From Rhizobiales bacterium Ga0077545 (GTDB lineage: Bacteria; Pseudomonadota; Alphaproteobacteria; Rhizobiales; Methylopilaceae): a stretch of 64,000 nt of DNA. How positions within the stretch are numbered: position 1 is the first letter of the stretch; each line of letters begins with the position of its first letter. The translations under genes and the position numbers were made by a program. Location of the stretch: assembly GCA_001464335.1 (NCBI GenBank), contig LNEV01000015.1:110989-174988 (forward strand). The letters are read 5' to 3'. The notes beneath the pieces were generated by a model, which was not told where the DNA came from, did no database searches, and saw nothing but the letters and a program-made list of their open reading frames with translations. Below, in pieces: positions 51,760-64,000 of this stretch.

Positions 51760-52950
51760 ATGAACGGACGCACGCTCATCACGCGCGCCGCGCTCGCCGC
51801 GGCGCTCCTCTGGCCTTTGCCCGCGTTCGCGGATTTTCAGGGGTTCATCAACGGATTGTGGCCCGAGGCGCAAAAGCGCGGCGTGCCCCAATCCGTCTTC
51901 CGGCAGACCTTTGCGGGCATGACACCCGAGCCCAAGGTCGTCGAGCTGACCCGCAAGCAGCCCGAGTTCAAATCCACCAGCGCGCAATACCTCGTCAAAC
52001 GCGTGTCGCAACTGCGCGTCGACAAGGGCCGGGCCATGGCCCAGCAATGGTCGGCGGTGCTCGATCACATCGAGGCGACCTACGGCGTCGACCGCCACAT
52101 CGTCCTGTCCGTCTGGGGCAATGAGACCAATTACGGCGGCTATCTCGGCGGCCACAACGCGATCCGCGCGATGGCGACGCTCGCCTATAACGGCTACCGG
52201 CGCGACTATTTCCGCAAGGAGTTGCTGCACGCGCTCGACATTCTCGCCCAGGGCCACACCTCGCCGGAAAACATGGTCGGTTCGTGGGCCGGCGCGATGG
52301 GCCACACCCAGTTCATGCCCTCGAGCTTCAAGGCCTACGCCGTCGACATCACCGGCGACGGACGGCGCGACATCTGGACAACCATCCCCGACGCCCTCGC
52401 CTCGACGGCGAACTACCTGAAGGTGCATGGCTGGCGGCCGGGCGAAGCCTGGGGCTACGAGGTCATCCTGCCGGCCGGGCTGCACGCCGCCAAGGGCCAG
52501 ACGCACACACTGGCCGACTGGCAGCGCCGGGGCGTGCGCCGCGCCAACGGCGAGAAGTTCCCGCGCCCGGCGGATCAGGGGCGGCTTCTGCTGCCCTCCG
52601 GCCCGAACGGCCCCGCGCTGCTCGTTTTGCCGAATTTCCGCGTCATCAAGCGCTACAACAATTCGGACAATTACGCCCTCGCCATCGGCTATCTGGCCGA
52701 CCGCATCCGCGGCGGCGGCCCCTTCGTGACGCCGTGGCCTCTGGATCAGCTTCTCAGCCAGAACGAGCGTGTGGAAATCCAGACACGCCTCAACGCGCTG
52801 GGCTTTGCGGCGGGCGAGACGGACGGCGCGCTCGGCCCGGCCTCGCGGGCGGCCATTTCGGCCTTCCAGAAGGCAACCGACACGGCCGTCGACGGCCAGC
52901 CCTCGCCCGACGTTCTGGAGCGCCTGCGCGCCGCCGCCAAAAAGCGCTGA
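51760..52950 (+). CDS. Lytic murein transglycosylase, MltB-like with peptidoglycan-binding domain
   Basis: The 396-residue exported protein (signal peptide LITRAALAAALLWPLPAFA) has a family 3 lytic transglycosylase domain. The catalytic Glu122 is in VWGNETNYGGYLGG, followed by LAYNGYRRDYFRKELLHALD, SWAGAMGHTQFMPSSFKAYA and TIPDALASTANYLKVHGWRP. The C-terminal 60 residues form a peptidoglycan-binding domain (VEIQTRLNALGFAAGETDGA). It cuts glycan strands to give anhydro ends. AGGAGCCGAGAC precedes the ATG at 51760. Confidence 0.95.
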   Translation: MNGRTLITRAALAAALLWPLPAFADFQGFINGLWPEAQKRGVPQSVFRQTFAGMTPEPKVVELTRKQPEFKSTSAQYLVKRVSQLRVDKGRAMAQQWSAVLDHIEATYGVDRHIVLSVWGNETNYGGYLGGHNAIRAMATLAYNGYRRDYFRKELLHALDILAQGHTSPENMVGSWAGAMGHTQFMPSSFKAYAVDITGDGRRDIWTTIPDALASTANYLKVHGWRPGEAWGYEVILPAGLHAAKGQTHTLADWQRRGVRRANGEKFPRPADQGRLLLPSGPNGPALLVLPNFRVIKRYNNSDNYALAIGYLADRIRGGGPFVTPWPLDQLLSQNERVEIQTRLNALGFAAGETDGALGPASRAAISAFQKATDTAVDGQPSPDVLERLRAAAKKR

Positions 52951-53078
52951 TTCAAAGCCCGCTTACGCCATATTTGCGCGCCAGCATGATCGCGGCTATC
53001 CCTGAGCGCGCCCTAGACGCCTCAGGCGGCCTTGCTGGATGGCGGGCGGGCAATGCGGGCAGACAACGGAATCGGCGC

Positions 53079-54395
53079 ATGAAGGCTCTCGGCATTGTTG
53101 CGGCGGCGGCTCTCATCCTCGGTCTGGGAGGCACCTCCCTGCCGGCGCCCGCGCACGCCCAATTGTTCCAGCGCGATCCCCCGCCGACCTACCGCGCCCC
53201 GCCCCAGCAACAGCGCCGCCTGCCGGGCACCTCGCGCCAATACGTGCCGGAACAGGAAGCCCAGCCGCGCCGCCGCGGCTTTTTTGAGCGCCTGTTCGGC
53301 GGGCGTGACGACGATTCCTCGCCGCGCTCCTTCGACCGCGGACGCGCGGGCCCTCAGCAAAGGCAGCCGTCCCCACAGCAGCAGCAACCCGAAACCGCGG
53401 CGCCCGTGGCGCCCCGCGTTCCCAAGACCGTGTTCGTCGCGCTGATCGGCGATTCGGTCGCCGACAACATCGCGCCGGGACTGACCGACTCGCTCGCCGA
53501 GCGTCCCGAGGTCGGCATCGTGCGCGAGGTTCGTCCCGGGCAGGGCCTGCTGGACGAAACGCCGAAAACATGGCGCCAGTCGGCCGACGAAATACTTGCA
53601 CGTACACCGCCCGTCGCCGCAGCCGTCATATTCCTGACGCCCGACGGCGATGTGCCGAAGCCTCCGGCCAGGGGCGAGGGCACGCCGCCGCCGCTCTTGC
53701 GCACGCTGCCGTGGATGGACGAATACGCGACCAGGGTCGACGACATCGCGCTGGCCTTCCGCCAGCGCGGCATTCCCCTGCTCTGGGTCGGCCTTCCGCC
53801 CGTCGCCAGTCCCAAGACAATGGCCGAATATGCGGTGCTGAACGATCTCGTGCGCCAGCGCGTCGCCGCGCTCGGCGGCGTGTTCATCGATGTGTGGGAA
53901 GGCTTCGTCAACGAGGACGAGGAATACACCGTGCAGGGCCCGAACATCGAAGGCCGCGTGGTGCGGCTGCGCATGGCGGACGGCCTGCACTTCTCCCGCG
54001 CCGGAGCGCGCAAGGTCGGTCATTACATCGAGCTGGAGCTGCGCAACTATCTGTCAACCGGGGATCAGGGCGATGCGATCGCCGATCTCGGCGTCGATCC
54101 CGCCCTCCCCACCATTCCGGGCCACAGCCGTGTGCTGATGCTCGGCGAAGCCCCGCGCACGCCGGGCGGCGTTCTGCTGCCGCCAACACCCGCGGCCATC
54201 AATCTTCCCAAGCCCATTGAGGAAAACCCCGAAGCTACGGCATCAAGCGAGGCGGCGCTGGACACACCCGTGCCGGACGCGATCAAGCCGGACGAGACGA
54301 GGCCCGAAGAGAACGCGCTCGCAACCGGCGCCGCAATCCCGTCCAGACCCGGACGTGCGGACGATTTCGCCTGGCCCGCAACCGCCGCAAATTGA
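53079..54395 (+). CDS. DUF459 SGNH-hydrolase-like exported protein
   Basis: The 438-residue protein has a signal peptide (LGIVAAAALILGLGGTSLPA), a Pro/Gln/Arg-rich linker of about 85 residues, and an SGNH-type domain with the GDS motif at 124-126 (ALIGDSVADN) and the DxxH triad end in RMADGLHFSRAGARK. This is DUF459, found in Hyphomicrobiales near peptidoglycan genes. It may deacylate or deacetylate an envelope polymer. The C-terminus (about 100 residues) is Pro/Ala/Glu-rich. It lies 128 bases after the transglycosylase and may be in the same transcript. Confidence 0.85.
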   Translation: MKALGIVAAAALILGLGGTSLPAPAHAQLFQRDPPPTYRAPPQQQRRLPGTSRQYVPEQEAQPRRRGFFERLFGGRDDDSSPRSFDRGRAGPQQRQPSPQQQQPETAAPVAPRVPKTVFVALIGDSVADNIAPGLTDSLAERPEVGIVREVRPGQGLLDETPKTWRQSADEILARTPPVAAAVIFLTPDGDVPKPPARGEGTPPPLLRTLPWMDEYATRVDDIALAFRQRGIPLLWVGLPPVASPKTMAEYAVLNDLVRQRVAALGGVFIDVWEGFVNEDEEYTVQGPNIEGRVVRLRMADGLHFSRAGARKVGHYIELELRNYLSTGDQGDAIADLGVDPALPTIPGHSRVLMLGEAPRTPGGVLLPPTPAAINLPKPIEENPEATASSEAALDTPVPDAIKPDETRPEENALATGAAIPSRPGRADDFAWPATAAN

Positions 54396-54431
54396 TCCAT
54401 CACCGTTGCCGTGTGAACGTCGGCGGCGCTG

Positions 54432-54617
54432 TCAGCCCATGCGCTGCGGCGGCTCGTTGTTTTCGTCGGGATTTGGATTTGGCACTTCGTCCGGCAATTG
54501 GTCGGGCGGCGGCTCCTTTATCGGAGGCGGCTCGACAAACGGTCCCGGAGGCGGCTCGCGCGGTGGAACGGGCGGCACGTCCGGCGGCACCGGTGAATCT
54601 GGCGGTGTGATCGACAT
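54432..54617 (-). CDS. Small proline-rich protein, 61 aa
   Basis: GGGAGAG sits 6 bases before an ATG at 54617, a textbook ribosome-binding site. The 61-residue product is one-third or more Pro (SPVPPDVPPVPPREPPPGPF and on), with acidic Asp/Glu in the second half and no hydrophobic segment. The opposite strand reads Gly/Ser-rich in the same place, but it has no comparable start signal. Extended polyproline helix is expected; function unknown. It lies downstream of gltD, beyond its terminator. Confidence 0.55.
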   Translation of the reverse strand: MSITPPDSPVPPDVPPVPPREPPPGPFVEPPPIKEPPPDQLPDEVPNPNPDENNEPPQRMG

Positions 54618-54642
54618 GGAAATCTCTCCCTGACGATCTCAA

Positions 54643-54675
54643 CAAAAAAGAAAGGGCGGAGGTTCCCCTCCGCCC
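54643..54675 (-). terminator. Intrinsic terminator of the gltBD operon
   Basis: GGGCGGAGG (54654-54662) and CCTCCGCCC (54667-54675) pair around TTCC, a 9-bp stem. On the minus strand the stem is followed by TTTCTTTTTTG (54653-54643). It lies 29 bases after the gltD stop. Confidence 0.85.
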
Positions 54676-54703
54676 CGTAAAACCCGTTCGGTGAAACAGC
54701 GCC

Positions 54704-56125
54704 TCAAACCCGCGGCAGAACCGTCGATCCCATCAGGAAGCTGTCCACCGCCGCCGCGCACTGGCGCCCTTCGCGGATTGCCCAGACAACGAGCGACTGG
54801 CCGCGGCGCATATCGCCCGCCACGAAAATGTTCGGCACCGACGTCTCGTAGGAGACCGGCGTCGCAACGACATTGCCGCGCGGATCGAGCGCAACGCCGA
54901 GTTCGTGGATCATGCCTTCATGCACCGGATGCACGAAGCCCATCGCCAGAAACACGATGTCGGCCTTCAGCTCGAATTCCGAACCCGGGATCGGCTTGAA
55001 CTTTTCGTCGACCTTGATGCAGTTCAGCGCGCTCACCGCCCCGTTCTGGCCGGTGAAGTTCTGCGTCAGTACGGCGAAATCGCGCGCGGCACCTTCTTCA
55101 TGCGACGACGAGGTGCGCAGACGCAGCGGCCAGTCCGGCCATGTCATCTGCTTGTTCGGCATCGCCGGCGGCATCGGCAGGATTTCGAGCTGCGTCACCG
55201 AGGCCGCGCCCTGGCGCACCGAAGTTCCGATGCAGTCAGACCCCGTATCGCCGCCGCCGATGACGACGACATGCTTGCCGGTGGCGAGGATCGGATCGGT
55301 AACGTCCGTATTCTCGCCGGAAACGCGGCGGTTGTTCTGGGCCAGAAAGTCCATCGCGTAATGCACGCCGTCGAGCTCGCGGCCCGGCACCGGCAGATCG
55401 CGCGGCTTCTCCGAACCGCCCGCCAGGATCACCGCATCATGCTGCGCCGCGAGTTCCTTGGCCGAAATGTCCGCACCGACAGTGACGCCGAAATGGAAGG
55501 TCACGCCCTCCTGTTCGAGCTGGCGCACACGGCGCTCCACCACGTCCTTGTCGAGCTTGAAATCGGGGATGCCGTACCGGAGAAGACCGCCCGCACGCGC
55601 GTTCTTCTCGAAAAGATGCACATCGTGGCCCGCTCGCGCGAGCTGCTGCGCGGCGGCAAGACCGGCCGGGCCGGAGCCGACGACCGCGATCTTCTTGCCG
55701 GTCTTCTCGCGCAGCGAGACATTTTCGACCCAGCCGTTTTCCCACGCCTTGTCGGCGATCGCCTGCTCGATCGTCTTGATCGTGACCGGCTGGTCCTGAA
55801 GGTTCAGCGTGCAGCTTTCCTGACACGGCGCCGGGCAGATGCGGCCGGTGAATTCCGGGAAATTGTTGGTCGAATGCAGGTTGCGCGCGGCCTCCTGCCA
55901 GTCGTCGTGATAGACGAGATCGTTCCAGTCCGGGATCTGGTTATGGACCGGGCAGCCATTGTGGCAATACGGAATGCCGCAATCCATGCAGCGCGCCGCC
56001 TGCTTCTTCGTGCCCTCGTCACCGAGCGGAACGACGAATTCCTTGTAGTTGCGCACGCGCTCGGCGACCGGACCGTATTTACGGTCCTGACGCTCGATCT
56101 CGAGGAAGCCTGTAATCTTGCCCAT
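54704..56125 (-). CDS. gltD: Glutamate synthase (NADPH) small subunit
   Basis: The 473-residue flavoprotein passes electrons from NADPH to the large subunit. Its N-terminus has two 4Fe-4S cysteine groups: [14 protein letters not shown] and CPAPCQESC. The FAD loop is [20 protein letters not shown], the NADPH loop [20 protein letters not shown], and [20 protein letters not shown] is the second FAD contact. Length is standard. It follows gltB after 3 bases and ends before an intrinsic terminator. Confidence 0.97.
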   Translation of the reverse strand: MGKITGFLEIERQDRKYGPVAERVRNYKEFVVPLGDEGTKKQAARCMDCGIPYCHNGCPVHNQIPDWNDLVYHDDWQEAARNLHSTNNFPEFTGRICPAPCQESCTLNLQDQPVTIKTIEQAIADKAWENGWVENVSLREKTGKKIAVVGSGPAGLAAAQQLARAGHDVHLFEKNARAGGLLRYGIPDFKLDKDVVERRVRQLEQEGVTFHFGVTVGADISAKELAAQHDAVILAGGSEKPRDLPVPGRELDGVHYAMDFLAQNNRRVSGENTDVTDPILATGKHVVVIGGGDTGSDCIGTSVRQGAASVTQLEILPMPPAMPNKQMTWPDWPLRLRTSSSHEEGAARDFAVLTQNFTGQNGAVSALNCIKVDEKFKPIPGSEFELKADIVFLAMGFVHPVHEGMIHELGVALDPRGNVVATPVSYETSVPNIFVAGDMRRGQSLVVWAIREGRQCAAAVDSFLMGSTVLPRV

Positions 56126-56128
56126 AAC

Positions 56129-60820
<4,692 letters not shown>

Positions 60821-61126
60821 GGCCTCGAAATCCCTGCTTGCCGGGCAATCCCCGGCTCAAATCCCCAAAGAAACCGGCCCGCTCCGCGAACGGAGGAAAC
60901 CGGACCCACCCCGTTTCGGCTCCGCAAAAGGCGAGCCGCTGTCTGTGACTTTTCTAATAAACCACATGCGGCAAGACCAGGCGACACTTCTCCCGCCCGG
61001 CTCCCGAAAGGGCCGAAAGGTTAAAGCGAAAGCGCCTGGAAACAAATGGACAGCAAGCCTGTCCTATTTGCGTGGAGAGGGTGTACGCGAAACAGTTTTG
61101 GAACACAAGAGGAGATTGGAGGGGTT
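60821..61126. other. Intergenic region upstream of gltB
   Basis: These 306 bases contain no gene I can support. They should hold the gltB promoter, but no canonical box was clear to me. A small hairpin (GGACAG 61048-61053 with CTGTCC 61059-61064) lies about 63 bases after the stop of the three-Cys gene and may terminate that transcript; its T run is poor. Confidence 0.45.
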
Positions 61127-61903
61127 CTAGGCGGTCGCAGCTAAGGAGTGGGGATACTCATCCCATGTCCTTCCATTCAGTTCGCGTCCGGTCGCCTTCT
61201 TGTTCGGCCCACCCCATTGCTTGAAAAAGAAAGCGGTGCCTTGACGCGCGCAACTCCGCTGGAGCTTTTCGACCCATTTCTGTTCGACGGGTCGAGCTTT
61301 GGGCCCGGACTCTCCCCCGACGATTGCCCAGTGGATGCCGGCCAAATCGACCGTGCCTATGTCAGAGATCAATGGCTCAAAAGAAATGAAACGAACAGCG
61401 GCGGCGACCTTCTGCAATTCCTTGACGCGCCACTTGAGCTCCGCAGACTCGACGGAGGTACCAAGCCAAACATGAGGCAGAACCGGCAGCTTCAGCTGCT
61501 CCAGTATTGCACGCATGTTCTCAGGCCGCTTCGTTAGAATCTGATAAACATGCCAGTCCGCTCGCTGCATTACGGACCAAACTTCACGTATGTACTCTTC
61601 AGGGACCCCATCCTGAAAGAGATCCGACATTGAGTTCACGAAGACTTTCCTCGGGCGCTTCCAAGCCAGAGGCACCTCTAGCGACTTCCGAATTAAGTTG
61701 ATCTTTCCTGTCCAGACAGGTCGCCCACCGCTTTTCCGAACGACTCCACGATAAGATGGATGGTCCATGGCCTGTAAACGCGCAGCCATTCGCATGGCAT
61801 AGCAATTAGTACATCCCGGCGACACCATCAGACACCCAGAGATCGGGTTCCAAGTGGCATCAGTCCATTCAATGTCACTTAGGCCAGCCATTGTTTCGTC
61901 CAT
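61127..61903 (-). CDS. Three-Cys-motif protein (DUF5131, phage Gp37/Gp68 family)
   Basis: The 258-residue product matches DUF5131. Its N-terminus reads IEWTDATWNPISGC then a cysteine cluster, Cys24-x6-Cys31-x2-Cys34 (GCLMVSPGCTNCYAM), likely to hold a metal or Fe-S centre. Later family blocks are VFVNSMSDLFQDGVPEEYIR, VWLGTSVESAELKWRV, FISFEPLIS and WAIVGGESGPKARP; the GGESG at 196-200 resembles the SAM-binding glycine motif of radical SAM enzymes, an inference. It overlaps the tcmP stop by 29 bases (17 if Met5 at 61891 is the start). This pair is its usual context. Function is unknown. Confidence 0.9.
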   Translation of the reverse strand: MDETMAGLSDIEWTDATWNPISGCLMVSPGCTNCYAMRMAARLQAMDHPSYRGVVRKSGGRPVWTGKINLIRKSLEVPLAWKRPRKVFVNSMSDLFQDGVPEEYIREVWSVMQRADWHVYQILTKRPENMRAILEQLKLPVLPHVWLGTSVESAELKWRVKELQKVAAAVRFISFEPLISDIGTVDLAGIHWAIVGGESGPKARPVEQKWVEKLQRSCARQGTAFFFKQWGGPNKKATGRELNGRTWDEYPHSLAATA

Positions 61904-62768
61904 TCGATTTGAGAACAGCGCGCGCTAGTTTTGAGGCGAGCACTGCCTTGGGGTCGCGATTTGCCCAAGCGAAGAGCAGCGAATACATATGGACACCACG
62001 ACTGCCAAGCGGCAACCACTCGTTGAGGACCTGACCATCAAAACAGGTTTTCATTTTCTCAATCATATATTCAGTGGCGGCATCAGCAGTGCAGGATTTG
62101 GTCCGCTCTTCGCTCATGCCAAAAAGGTCATCCCTCGGAACGACCGATATCAGGTGATCTTCCCATTCGCGACCGCCCAGCAAGCGATCAAGCGACGCGG
62201 CATGTTCCGGCCTGACAGTGCCGTTACGAGAAATCTGACGATGCACGCCGAGACCGGACGGAAACAGGTACCAGAGGTCGGCTTTGGTTTTCCTTCCGAT
62301 ACGCTCAACCGTATGAAACGGTATTTGACTGCCGAAAGGGTCCAAGAAAATCACTGCTCGTGTCCGACGCCAGTCCGTACTCTCGATGAACTCTTCGAGA
62401 GCGACGCTCGCATCCATCTCTCTTACCAACACCTTTGAGAGAAGCGCAGGATACCGCGTCTGAACAAATTTCTGGAGCGCTGCAGCTTTCTTTGAGGATT
62501 TCTCTACAAAAATGTATTTATCAAATGTGGGACGGACCTCAAGGGCGCGTTTTACCGACCCGACCACAATATGCCGCCGATCTTCCCCGCCAATCAGCTG
62601 CGGTAAATCGGATGCTTTGACCGGAATCTCTCCAGTTCCGGCGAAGGCGTCGAAATATATCGTCTCAAACTTTTGCTTCTTAAGAACGGTCACGAAGCTG
62701 GAGAGGTAGCCCGCAACCACTTCTAATTTTTTTGCGGTATGTGGTCCGGCGAAAGCATTCTGAGGCAT
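61875..62768 (-). CDS. tcmP: Three-Cys-motif partner protein TcmP
   Basis: The 297-residue protein matches the TcmP family, always found with a three-Cys-motif protein. I see methyltransferase-like elements: IYFDAFAGTGEIP at 37-49 (motif I, Phe-x-Gly-x-Gly), YIFVEKSS at 85-92 (acidic end of the second strand), VREMDAS at 115-121, and VIFLDPFGSQIPF at 139-151 (motif IV, Asp-Pro-Phe). This suggests a Rossmann methyltransferase, an inference. The GC content over 62041-62460 is about 54% by my count, against about 65% in gltB, which points to transfer. It starts 45 bases after the SRAP gene stop and runs into its partner. Confidence 0.9.
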   Translation of the reverse strand: MPQNAFAGPHTAKKLEVVAGYLSSFVTVLKKQKFETIYFDAFAGTGEIPVKASDLPQLIGGEDRRHIVVGSVKRALEVRPTFDKYIFVEKSSKKAAALQKFVQTRYPALLSKVLVREMDASVALEEFIESTDWRRTRAVIFLDPFGSQIPFHTVERIGRKTKADLWYLFPSGLGVHRQISRNGTVRPEHAASLDRLLGGREWEDHLISVVPRDDLFGMSEERTKSCTADAATEYMIEKMKTCFDGQVLNEWLPLGSRGVHMYSLLFAWANRDPKAVLASKLARAVLKSNGRNNGWPK

Positions 62769-62812
62769 TCGCTGATACTACGAATTTATACCCACAATGC
62801 AACCGAAAGATG

Positions 62813-63490
62813 CTACCCGCGCTTTTGACTACCCGCCCAAAGCCCCTCTCCCTCATTCCCAACCTTGTTCACCGCCGTCGAAACCGGCCAGATCTCCATC
62901 GCCTCCGCAGCCAAAGGCTTCAGCAGCCCTTCAGCCTCGCCGCCCGAAAGCCAGAGTTCCCGGTCCGCGTCCGGCACGATGACCGGCATCCGTTCGTGCA
63001 GCGGCTTCAGAAGATCGTTCGCCTCCGTCGTCAAGACAGTGAAGCTGCGCACCCACTCCCCGCTTGCGGGGTCTTTCCAGTTTTCCCACAGGCCCGCCAG
63101 CGCCATCGCGGAGCGGTCTTTCAGCGCGATCGCGTAGGGCTGTTTCACCGCGCCCTCGCGCCGCCATTCATAAAACCCGTCGACCGGCAGAAGGCAGCGC
63201 CGCTTCTTCGCCCAGGCGTCGCGGAAGGCGGGCTTTTGCGCCAAAGTTTCCAAGCGCGCATTGATGAGGCTGGCCGAGGCCCTCAGGTCTTTGGCAAACC
63301 GCGGCACCAGCCCCCAGCGCAGAAGATCGAGCGCCTTCTTCCCCGTCTCGGGGTTGCGGCGCACCACCATCAGCCGGTCGGTCGGCGCGCCGTTCCAGCG
63401 CGGCGGCGCGTTGAACAGCGCACCCGCCTCCACATCGAAAAGCCGCCGGATCTCATCGGCCGGAAGAGCCTGAACAACACGTCCGCACAT
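62813..63490 (-). CDS. SOS response-associated peptidase (SRAP domain, YedK/HMCES-like)
   Basis: The 225-residue protein shields abasic sites in single-stranded DNA by forming a thiazolidine cross-link through its N-terminal cysteine. The catalytic set is complete: Cys2 (MCGR), Asn77 (INARLET), Glu108 (PVDGFYEW) and His165 (LHERMP). After Met removal Cys2 becomes the terminus. Start at 63490 is fixed by this requirement. No LexA box of GTTC-N7-GTTC type was seen just upstream. It lies upstream of the TcmP cassette on the same strand, 45 bases away. Confidence 0.94.
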   Translation of the reverse strand: MCGRVVQALPADEIRRLFDVEAGALFNAPPRWNGAPTDRLMVVRRNPETGKKALDLLRWGLVPRFAKDLRASASLINARLETLAQKPAFRDAWAKKRRCLLPVDGFYEWRREGAVKQPYAIALKDRSAMALAGLWENWKDPASGEWVRSFTVLTTEANDLLKPLHERMPVIVPDADRELWLSGGEAEGLLKPLAAEAMEIWPVSTAVNKVGNEGEGLWAGSQKRG

Positions 63491-63584
63491 GCCACCAACC
63501 TCGCCTCCGGCGCGCACGGGCGCAAGAGGCAATTCAGCCTCACACGACCTCGGGATGAGGTGGGGCGAAGCGATCACGGGGCGC

Positions 63585-63640
63585 CTCCCTCCCCTTGATG
63601 GGGAGGGCCGACTCGGCGAAGCCGAGCGGGGTGGGGTGAG
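63585..63640. repeat. REP-like repeat, CCCTCCCCTTG...GGGGAGGG type
   Basis: CTCCCTCCCCTTGATGGGGAGG followed by CTCGGCGAAGCCGAG and GGGTGGGGTGAG resembles the repeat in the gap at 16.84-16.97 kb, with a shorter arm here. It lies upstream of the SRAP gene. Confidence 0.6.
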
Positions 63641-63654
63641 AGCCTCGAAACGAT

Positions 63655-63770
63655 CTCCACCCTCATTCTGAGGAGCCCGCGCAGCGGGTGTCTCGAAGGA
63701 TAAGCCACACACTCCGAGCCCGCCGCCCATCCTTCGAGACGGCGCGATGCGCCTCCTCAGGATGAGGCAT
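63655..63770. repeat. REP-like palindromic repeat, CATCCTTCGAGACG family
   Basis: Left arm CTCATTCTGAGGAGCCCGCG then GGTGTCTCGAAGGAT, right arm CATCCTTCGAGACGGCGC then CTCCTCAGGATGAGG. It is the fourth copy of the family seen at 14.55, 22.5 and 35.9 kb, always outside genes. Confidence 0.7.
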
Positions 63771-63777
63771 CAAGAAA

Positions 63778-63805
63778 ATAATCCTTGACCTCATACAAGG
63801 ATTAT
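63778..63805. promoter_or_regulatory. Perfect 10-bp inverted repeat with overlapping -35-like box
   Basis: ATAATCCTTG (63778-63787) and CAAGGATTAT (63796-63805) are exact inverted repeats around 8 bases. TTGACC at 63785-63790 could be a -35 box, though no -10 box at proper distance is clear. The arms end in A/T pairs and no T run follows, so an operator is more likely than a terminator. Confidence 0.45.
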
Positions 63806-64000
63806 GATCCTATATCCCCGCTGTCGATCACGGAGGGCGCTTCATGAGGCGTCGTGATGTGGATCGGAAGTGCGGTGGCCGGGAATGCGGGAAGACGTAG
63901 CTCGCAGGAACGGAGGCCAAGGAGTGTGGAAGCCGGCGGAAAACCACCCGCCACGGAGCGTCTGGACGAATGAGGCCAGACCCAAGGAAGGCCCCGAGGT

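Larger units (their letters stand above)
63491..64000. other. Right edge without a supported gene
   Basis: About 510 bases hold two REP-like repeats and then a perfect 10-bp inverted repeat, followed by about 195 bases that I cannot assign. Short frames exist on both strands (for example a minus-strand frame ending VIDSGDIGS and open to the window edge), but none has convincing signals. The rest of the region continues beyond the window. Confidence 0.5.

Noticed and set aside
63806..64000. A known small RNA or RNase P RNA gene at the right edge
   Set aside because: The sequence has GA-rich stretches that suggested a structured RNA, but I could not match the conserved cores of rnpB, ssrA, ffs or 6S RNA.

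Overview
The window is a 64 kb piece of an alphaproteobacterial chromosome, most probably from the Hyphomicrobiales (Rhizobiales). Support comes from lineage-specific families: the cell-cycle proteins TrcR, RcdA and GapR; DUF465, DUF1192, DUF1036, DUF1244 and DUF882 proteins; an aa3-type oxidase subunit IV; a split PntAA/PntAB/PntB transhydrogenase; and the alphaproteobacterial LexA box GTTC-N7-GTTC. Base composition is high in GC, about 65% where I counted. Genes are dense and short intergenic gaps hold REP-like palindromic repeats. No tRNA, rRNA, CRISPR array or transposase was recognised. The identification of genus is not possible from what I can see.

Layout. 0-6.9 kb: a truncated HTH gene with its own strong promoter, an L,D-transpeptidase lipoprotein, a MotA/MotB-like pair, a small iron-permease-like protein, a DUF892 ferritin-like protein, a zinc alcohol dehydrogenase and an Ala/Lys-rich histone-H1-like protein. 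7-15 kb: small exported and regulatory proteins (Popeye-like cyclic-nucleotide protein, P-loop protein, ThiE-like protein, Sel1 protein), suhB, two DUF465 genes, trcR, DUF1192, rcdA and rpmE. 15-22.5 kb: an MsbA-like ABC exporter, a second stator-like pair, purE-purK, rpsU and a TPR lipoprotein. 22.7-30.3 kb, minus strand: pntB-pntAB-pntAA with a cytochrome oxidase subunit IV, then an overlapping operon of oligoendopeptidase F, a DUF3445 haem oxygenase and an ABC1 kinase. 30.5-36 kb: an NtrC-like response regulator that lacks the GAFTGA loop, a YcbB-like L,D-transpeptidase and a DUF882 peptidase-like protein. 36-43 kb: gapR, DUF1244, N-formylglutamate amidohydrolase, an OhrR-like MarR repressor divergent from an exported hydrolase, a DMT transporter, DUF1036, an RTX-type repeat protein, a TPR protein and rpmJ. 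43-50.5 kb: SPFH-NfeD pair, a third stator-like pair, kdsD, an outer-membrane barrel, a VOC protein and galU. 50.6-54.6 kb: galE, an MltB-like transglycosylase and a DUF459 SGNH protein. 54.7-60.8 kb: gltD-gltB. 61.1-63.5 kb: a lower-GC two-gene cassette encoding a three-Cys-motif (DUF5131) protein and its partner TcmP, followed by an SRAP-domain protein. 63.5-64 kb: repeats and an unassigned edge.

How the genes work together. Much of the window serves the cell envelope: two L,D-transpeptidases, a DUF882 protein, an MltB homologue, a DUF459 protein, three ion-driven stator-like pairs with peptidoglycan-binding OmpA domains, and nucleotide-sugar genes (kdsD, galU, galE). Others serve nitrogen and redox balance (GOGAT, transhydrogenase), purine synthesis and ribosome assembly. 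trcR, rcdA (with a CtrA-type box upstream) and gapR tie the segment to the alphaproteobacterial cell cycle. The most likely under-described system is the TcmP/three-Cys cassette at 61.1-62.8 kb, in which one partner carries methyltransferase-like motifs and the other a clustered-Cys motif.
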